64,000 nt of DNA from NCBI GenBank assembly GCA_002964805.2, contig PUDQ02000015.1, forward strand, positions 124,001 through 188,000, written 5' to 3'. The translations under genes and the position numbers were made by a program. This stretch comes from Trametes villosa (Eukaryota > Basidiomycota > Agaricomycetes > Polyporales > Polyporaceae). The notes under the pieces were generated by a model. That model was not told the origin of the DNA, did no database searches, and worked only from the letters and a program-made list of their open reading frames with translations. This document shows positions 57,661 through 64,000 of this stretch, one piece after another (position 1 is the first letter of the stretch; the number at the start of each line of letters is the position of its first letter).

Positions 57661-58331
57661 CACCGCTCGCGAAGTTGGCCCTTTGGTTGTGTAAGTAGGA
57701 ACCTTCTGGAGAATCACGCGCACCAGGCTTTCGCGATTGGAAAGGGCTTGGCTGGGTACCCGGTGTCTCGTCTCTTGCTCTCGTCCACATATTCTCCGCG
57801 TCAATCATTTTCTCTCGATGGCGTTCAGGGGGGCTAAGTATACTCAGAGCGCCACTCATAGCCGCGTCTACCGGGCCCAACTTTGTTAGCAGCTACTACA
57901 TACGTGTGTGACTGCCGGCGATCACGCACCATTCAGTACACTGTGCATGTACAGACACTCGGGATCTCGGCTCTCCTTTGCCCCTCGATATCGCTCCGAC
58001 ATGTAACGACAGCGCGCTGGAGGGCGTCAGTATCAGAATCGAATTCGATCCCAGGGTGAGTTGTTACCTGCCGTACGATCATCATCTGAATCTGAAGGAA
58101 AGGCTTCCAATTTGCTATATCGACGCCACCCGCTCTTGGGCGCACTCATCATGGTTCTTTTCCTGCATGACAATGCAATTTGAATAACTCATCGAGTTTC
58201 ACAGGTCATCTCCTCCTTCTAATGTCGTCCGCCAGACGCCCCCCCCCCCTCCGCCAGGGCGCCCCGTGAGTCCTTCAAATACGGCTTCACAGGACTACCC
58301 CGCCACATCCTACTAGAGGGGGCATTTCAAC
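57661..58331. other. Intergenic stretch
   Basis: Lies between two plus-strand genes. It holds a run of 11 C at 58239-58249 just before the hydrolase gene. Short open frames here have no domain. Confidence 0.45.
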
Positions 58332-59690
58332 ATGGCGTACTTCCGATTCCGCCACCAGCCATTCCGGACCTTCTACTACCTCTATATCGCGCTCTCCCTC
58401 CTCATCCGGGTGCCCTACTGGACAATACGCTATGCTCTACCCTCCACGCGTCCCGTGCTCAGCTGGTCCCTCGGGCGCGTCATCCTCGTCAAGTGCTGTC
58501 GACTCGGCATGCACGCTCTCTTCGGCACGACGCTCAGCCCGATGTGCTTCGACCCCGTCGCCATCGAGAAGTCTGGCAAGGGCGAACAGGTCGGACTCGT
58601 CTGGACAGAGCCCGCGCCCGACCTAGTCGTGCTGGACGAGATCAAGGAGGCCGCGCGCATAAACGACATCAAGCCCGAGCGTACCGCTGGCTACTGGCTA
58701 GGCAAGCGCGGCCCCGATGGTAAGGTTGGGCGGAAAGCGGGGCTCGACGAGAAGGTCATATACGGTCTCCACGGTGAGTGTGCCTTGGGCTTAAGCCCCG
58801 CCATTTGGGCGAATGCTGACTTGCCCCCGCTTCGTAGGCGGCGGCTTCATCGTGAGTTTCTCACATGCTGCACACGCGCAACCCTTCTAGCCTGCTCATC
58901 TGTACCCTTCCTTTCGCATAGGTGGGCTCAGGTCATCCGGACTTCGCGACCGGCATCATCTACCGCAAGATGTTCGACTACGCGCCGAAGGGGTACAAGC
59001 GCACCTTCATGTGCGAGTACCGGCTCTCCTGGAGCGACCCCCTGCCTACCCAAGGCGCCTTCCCCGCTGCGCTCTTTGACGCGCTCGCCGGCTACCAGTA
59101 CCTCGTGCGCGACCTAGGGTTCAAGCCCGCCAACATCCTCGTCATGGGGGAGTCCGCGGGCGCGAACCTCGCTCTCCAGCTCACGCGCTACCTCTCCCAA
59201 GTCGCGCTCCCCACCCTCGGTGCTGGCACGGATCCTGGCGCCGCACGGCCGCGCGGGCAGCTCCTCCTCTCGCCCGTGGCAGACTGGGGGCACACGCAGG
59301 AGGCCCGGGTCGTCGTTCGCGCGCAATTGGGACAACGACCTGGTGCACGACTTCTTCGCCGGCTTCCCGACGAAGTCGCTCGTGGGGCGCCTCCCGGAGG
59401 CGGCCGCCTGGGAGAACTCGTGGATATCGCCGGGGTCGACGCGCATCCCGCGACCGGAAGGCCTGCTCAAGGGTCTGCCGCCGACGTGTATCATCATCGG
59501 GGGGGCGGAGATGATCCTAGATCCGGTGCGTACGCTGCGCGACCGGATTGTCGCGGACAACGGCGAGGGCGCGCTCACGTACCTCGAGATACCGAACGCG
59601 ACCCACGTCCCGATGTCCAGTCCATGGCACGAGCCGGAGAGTACTCAGGGGTACGAGGCGTCGCGGGAGTTTCTCCAGTCGCTCGAGTGA
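58332..59690 (+). CDS. Alpha/beta hydrolase (HSL/lipase-esterase type) with likely frameshift
   Basis: Exons 58332-58773, 58838-58851 (14 nt) and 58922-59690. The N-terminus has a membrane segment (FRTFYYLYIALSLLIRVPYW), so the enzyme is probably membrane-anchored. The oxyanion motif HGGGFI is formed only when the 14-nt exon is included. The nucleophile elbow is VMGESAGANLAL, the acid is in ILDPVRTLRDR and the histidine in NATHVPM. At about 59303-59310 (GGAGGCCCGGG) the frame changes: upstream reads QLLLSPVADWGHTQE, and one frame over, PGSSFARNWDNDLVHDFFAG continues the family. Removing one base restores the frame, and no intron fits. This is either a sequencing error or a recent null mutation. 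Substrate unknown. A C-terminal piece has been copied to 45.8 kb. Confidence 0.8.
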
Positions 59691-60735
59691 CGGAGGGTAG
59701 GTCGGCTACCGCTTTGGGCTTGTATGCTGCTGCCGCTCTCCCTGGTGCCTTACCCCTGTTGCCAATGCCACTTTGGTCTCTCACAGGAACTTGCCCGCTC
59801 CATTGAATCGTGCGCTATATCGAACGTGTATTCCTGCAGGGATGTGACAACACATACTCTATGAGATAATATGCTTGCTTTCTTGACGCCGTCGGCGCAC
59901 ACCAGCAAACCTGACTGGGTTGCCGTTCACCGCCGATGGCAGTCTTTCCTCAAAGGCTTCAGAACAGGTCGCGTAGCCTACGCTTTCTTAACACTGTGCG
60001 TTGTTTCACTTAGCATCATCTATTACTCGTGAATGACAATACTCATTAGACAACCACTGCTCCCAGGCCAAAGCCGGATGCAACATATACCACTGCACGA
60101 CGTGCGAAGTCTTGCGGGTCGGGAAGCCGCCTGCGGACGCCGACTCCATTAAACTACCAATGGGAACTTACCGTCATAGTGAAGAACAAGGTCACGAGCC
60201 AGGTGGTGGGTGCTTGGTGCCGGAGAAGGATGGATCGGCTTCCTGAACATTCTCCTCTTCACTGTCTTCGGGAGTTATTTCTGACTTGTTTTATTATTTC
60301 AGAGGGGATGTCGCCCGCTTCGGCAACGCCGTAGCCATTGCCGACATGTGCTGCCGGGTGCACAAGACGTATACGATGTCATGAGAAGGCGCGAGCCGTA
60401 TGCGCCCTTTTACGCTTAACCGAGGTATTCTACTTCCACTCTGCTTGGCATCTGTACACGTTAAGCTGAGGGCTTGAAAATCAGGAGGGTATGGTTGCCT
60501 CAGAACAGGCCAAACCGTGCGCGACACCTAGTGAGCAACAGCCTCCCTGCGCGACCGTCCGATGGGTGCTTCGCGTAGCGCTATGTGGTGGGCCCTAATG
60601 TCAAGCACGTAATCCACGAATCGTACACACAATCCCCAGGGACTCGCAGGGAACAAACCTTCTTCACCAGGCAGTATAAGATGTCCTATCCCGCACCCTG
60701 CCCACCGTACAACTCACAAACACTCATAGTCCACA
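59691..60735. other. Intergenic stretch of 1 kb with P450 promoter
   Basis: 3' flank of the hydrolase gene and promoter of the P450. A TATA-like TATAAG sits at about 60675-60680, about 60 bp before the P450 ATG. No gene or repeat is recognised in 59.82-60.6 kb. Confidence 0.45.
60675..60680 (+). promoter_or_regulatory. TATA-like box of the P450 gene
   Basis: TATAAG about 60 bp upstream of the ATG at 60736. Confidence 0.4.
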
Positions 60736-62648
60736 ATGGCTCTTCTCGAGATACTCTCCTCTCTGGGCCTCCCTTCGTGGGTTGCGATATTGTCGACCGC
60801 AGTCGTCCTCGCGCACGTCGTACCCTATGTACTCGACCCGCTTGGAATGCGCGCGTACCCGGGGCCATTCTGGGCTCAGCTCACCGACCTTTGGTTGGGT
60901 AAAGTTGCGACGGACGGACACCGCTCCGAGAAGGTCCACGAGCTGCATGAGAAATACGGTAAGCTCACAATACCTTCTCCGTTTGTAGGATGGCCTCCTC
61001 ACACCGCCCCCCTACAAGGCACATTCGTCCGCCTCGCGCCGAACCACCTCTCCATCGCAGACCCCGCCGCGTTGACGGCTGTATACGGCCACGGGACTGG
61101 GACACTCAAGTCAGACTTCTACGACGCCTTCCTGTCCATCCGCCGCACCATCTTCACGACCCGCTCGCGCCAGGAGCATGCACGCTTCCGCAAAATCGTC
61201 TCACATGTCTTCTCGCAGAAGAGCGTGCTGGAGTTTAAGCCTCACGTACGCCTGCACCTCACCCAGCTCTTCAGGCAGTGGGACAGACTTTGCGAGAGCG
61301 GCGCCAAGGGGCTTTCTGGCGACGATGGGGGAAACGGCTGGCGCGGGCGCGAGGGTCGGGTTTGGTGCGACTGTCTGCCTTGGTATAATTACCTCGCCTT
61401 CGATATCATTGGTACGTATCCAACGGCTTCCACGGTGGTCAATCCTAACCGTACCTTCCAACCGAAGGCGACCTCGCGTTCGGCGCACCGTTCGGGATGC
61501 TCGTGTCCTGCAAGGATTCCGCACCAATCGCGGTCTCGCAAGAAGAGGCGATGGCGACGTACGGCCGGGAAGGCGGGTTCAGAGTTGAAAGCGTGCCGGC
61601 AATCCAGGTTCTCAACGGCCGCGGCGAATACTCCGCGTCCATAGGCGTTCTCCCCGTGTCCTGGCGTCCCTTCGTCAAGCGTTTGCCCTGGTACTACAAG
61701 GGGGACCAGTCTGTCCAGCGCCTCGCGGGCATCGCTGTTGCCGCCGTCGCGCGTCGTCTGGCCGAGCCCGACAGCGACCGCCGAGACCTGCTCGCCTACC
61801 TACAGGAGGCAGTCGATGAGGATGGCAACCTCATGGGTCACGAGGAGCTCACGGCTGAAGCGCTTACATTGCTCATCGCCGGTTCGGACACGACCTCTAA
61901 GTAAGCATTGGGACTCTTTCAAGCTCGTCGTGCTGACCCAATTATATACAGCTCATTCTGTGCGATCACCTACTACCTCGCAAAATCCCAGCAGGTGCAG
62001 GAGACGCTCCAACAGGAGCTTGACAACGCACTCGCTGGAGAAGCCGACGAAGTGGCGCCGTTTGAGCAGATCAAGGGACTCCCTTACCTCGACGCAGTGG
62101 TGAGCGAGGCGATGCGTGTCCATTCGACATCCGGCATCGGCCTTCCGCGTGTCGTCCCCTCTGGTGGGCTCGAGGTCTGCGGCAAGTTCTTCCCCGAGGG
62201 CGCCGTGCTGTCGGTACCGACCTACACCATCCACCGCGACAAGGCCGTCTGGGGCGAAGATGTAGAGGAGTTCAGACCCGAGCGCTGGTTCGAGCGGGAT
62301 AAGGCTGCAATGCATAAGACATTTAACCCTTTCTCATTTGGCCCTAGGTCAGTCATTCTTCATTGAGAGCCGCGCTGTGCCGAATATACCCTTGACGAAT
62401 TGTTCGTTGTGGAACAGGAGCTGCGTTGGCCGGAACCTCGCTCACCTGGAGCTCCTCACGGTGGTCGCCTCAGTATTCCGCCGGTACCACTTCGTGCTCG
62501 AGAACCCCACTGTGCCGGTACGCGCCTCTTTCACCATAGTGTCAGACCGAGCTGATGCATTTGTATCGTTTTGAAGCTGCGGACTAACGAGGGTTTCATC
62601 CGCAAGCCTCTCACATGCGTCGTAGGCATGCAGCGCAGGAATGTGTGA
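60736..62648 (+). CDS. Cytochrome P450, CYP53-like (benzoate 4-monooxygenase type)
   Basis: Six exons in phase: 60736-60958, 61019-61411, 61468-61900, 61952-62347, 62418-62517 and 62577-62648, giving 538 residues. It has an N-terminal membrane anchor (SWVAILSTAVVLAHVVPYVL) and Pro-rich hinge (YPGPFW). The I-helix motif is AGSDTTSN, the K-helix ExxR is EAMR, PERF-type FRPERWF is present, and the heme loop FSFGPRSCVGR is created by splicing between exons 4 and 5. Sequences such as YGHGTGTLKSDFYDAFLSIR and DLAFGAPFGML are typical of CYP53 benzoate para-hydroxylases, ER-bound enzymes that detoxify benzoate and related plant or lignin aromatics. The last exon (LRTNEGFIRKPLTCVVGM) was found because the family ends in a GFxRKP block. 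Without that splice the protein would stop at 62574. A rearranged partial copy lies at 47.18-47.83 kb. Confidence 0.9.
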
Positions 62649-62980
62649 GCGACGTCGACAGTGTGGTGTTCAGCTTCCGTTATTGTCGTAGCCGACCGGA
62701 ATCCAACATCAACGTATTTCTATATTGCAGGTATTGTCACTATCAGACCGCTCTAAGTCGCGGCATAGAGAACTCATTAGGGCTGAATATCACCCCACGG
62801 CAACTGTAACTGACTTGGTGAAGCGACCGTTGTTCTTTGCAGGCTCCTCCCGCGAGAACCACATGCGTTCCTCGTCTGTAGGGACCTCAACCCACGCACC
62901 ATCAGTCTGTCAGCCTCTCGGAAGATCGAATGGAGCCAGGAGGACATAAACTCACCAGCTAATCCTGAAACACTACAACC
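62649..62980. other. Short 3' intergenic region of convergent genes
   Basis: Between the P450 stop and the stop of the minus-strand F-box-like gene. I see nothing else in it. Confidence 0.5.
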
Positions 62981-64000
62981 CTACAGACAGGCAATATCCG
63001 CCACTGTCGACTCGAGCCACTCCTTGAAGAACAGTCCGCGGAGGTTACCACATTGTCCAGACGCGTATGAGCGCGGTACGAGCTCGACGCCCGTGATCGG
63101 TGTGTACTTGGACGCGCGCACCTCTCGCTCCAGCCACTCCTTCGCCGCCTCCATGCTCTCCTCAAAGTAGACGATCTCGATCGTCGGCGCTGTGGGCAGC
63201 TCCTCCATAAACTTGAGCTGGCATAGAGAGAGCTCTACGAGACGGGTGTGGTACTCGCGAAGGCGACGTACGCCCGAGCAAGCGCGCACGAGCTCGCGAC
63301 GATGGTCTATGCCCCAGGACAAGTCCGCGGAGACGAGCTCGCGGAGGCCCGGGGCACACGCCAAGCGCGCCCACGGCTTGGGGCCGGTAACATCGCTGAA
63401 CCAGAGGGACTGCACACTGGCGGGAATGATGTCAATCAGGTAGCATGCACCCTAGCGCATGTCGCGTGTGCCCATAAAGGCGAGGGAGCGCACGGAAGAG
63501 CATAGGTGCAGTATGTGTCGGATGTGTGGGAAGGAGTCGGACCAGGGGCAGCGGCGGCCGTGGTTGTCGACGCGCTCAGTGTCGTCGCCCTGTGGCCCGA
63601 TCCAGAGCTTGAGCACCGCGGAGGCAAGTCTTGGTTCGACGGGGAACGGGCTATCGATACTCTCCTGCAGGCTATGTTCGAAGCGTTCTACAGATGTGGG
63701 GGTGGGGAGGATCACTGTTTCGAAGAGCATAGGGGTGATCCAGGACCGCACAGCGCGGCAGACCAGACACAGCTTCGCGCTTTCGGACGAGTGGCCGCCT
63801 GAAGAAGCAATCTCGAAGACTGTGCATATATACCCAAGCGTCAGTTATAACACAGGCAGCAAGCAGCGGGAGGCGTTAGTTACCCTACAATTACCCAATC
63901 TACGTCAACATCACGATGCAAGTTAGGACAGAGAACCGGACACTCACAATTCGTATGATCTCCACTGGAAGTGTATGTTTCTCTATTGCCGCAGACGTTG
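62981..64000 (-). pseudogene. F-box-like protein gene with internal stop (5' end beyond window)
   Basis: The minus-strand frame enters at the right edge with HTLPVEIIRI, the start of an F-box-like motif. After an intron of roughly 130 nt (donor GTGAGTG near 63950, acceptor near 63815-63825) it continues with IASSGGHSSESAKLCLVCRA, VRSWITPMLFETVILPTP, FPHIRHILHLCSSVRSLAFM. At 63452-63454 the same frame has TAG. Immediately after, still in frame, it goes on for 150 codons with YLIDIIPASVQSLWFSDVTG, WARLACAPGLRELVSADLSW and others, to the stop at 62981-62983. F-box proteins with this LETVILP-type N-terminus and divergent leucine-rich C-terminus form a large family in agaricomycetes, acting in SCF ubiquitin ligases. 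No intron that would remove the TAG is evident, so the gene is probably broken. Confidence 0.65.

Overview
The window is nuclear DNA of a filamentous fungus, most likely an agaricomycete basidiomycete of polypore type. Coding regions are GC-rich and broken by many 45-80 nt GT-AG introns, some exons are as short as 13-24 nt, and the proteins are typical fungal housekeeping or expanded agaricomycete families. There are no operons, rRNA, tRNA or CRISPR arrays that I can support. Exon borders were read by eye and are predictions.

Left part (1-31.3 kb), mainly core cellular genes: an ankyrin/RCC1/BTB protein of the IBTK kind (runs off the left edge), a mitochondrial EngB/GTPBP8-type GTPase, a small protein with a PP1-docking-like motif, a Cys-rich heavy-metal P1B ATPase of the CrpA/Pca1 kind, a larger protein with the same N-terminal motif pair, a Bud6/AIP3 N-terminal module that seems to lack its C-terminal half, and a VPS9-domain Rab5 exchange factor. 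Long gene-poor stretches lie at 10.8-14.1, 16.5-21.5 and 22.8-27.2 kb.

Middle part (33-48.7 kb), accessory and rearranged: a protein with an MLKL/HeLo-like N-terminal helical domain and a large C-terminal region, an unknown helical protein, and an unknown gene (41.66-43.17 kb) preceded by six GATATC palindromes at an exact 19-bp period. From 45.1 to 48.3 kb lies a mosaic of broken gene copies. It carries the promoter and 5' end of the CWC27 gene, an exon of the NTF2-like gene, a piece of the alpha/beta hydrolase, a truncated second copy of the 41.66-kb gene with its promoter array, a P450 fragment with an inverted part, and a sedolisin fragment without its nucleophile. Four of the sources (51.5, 57.2, 59.5 and 61 kb) lie intact or nearly so further right, in the same order.

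Right part (48.7-64 kb): an O-fucosyltransferase-like type II membrane protein, a 5'-truncated unknown ORF, the spliceosomal cyclophilin CWC27, thymidylate kinase CDC8 (convergent with CWC27), an NTF2-like protein with two SUMO-interaction motifs (divergent from CDC8), an alpha/beta hydrolase with a likely 1-nt frameshift, a CYP53-like benzoate 4-hydroxylase P450, and an F-box-like gene with an internal stop running off the right edge.
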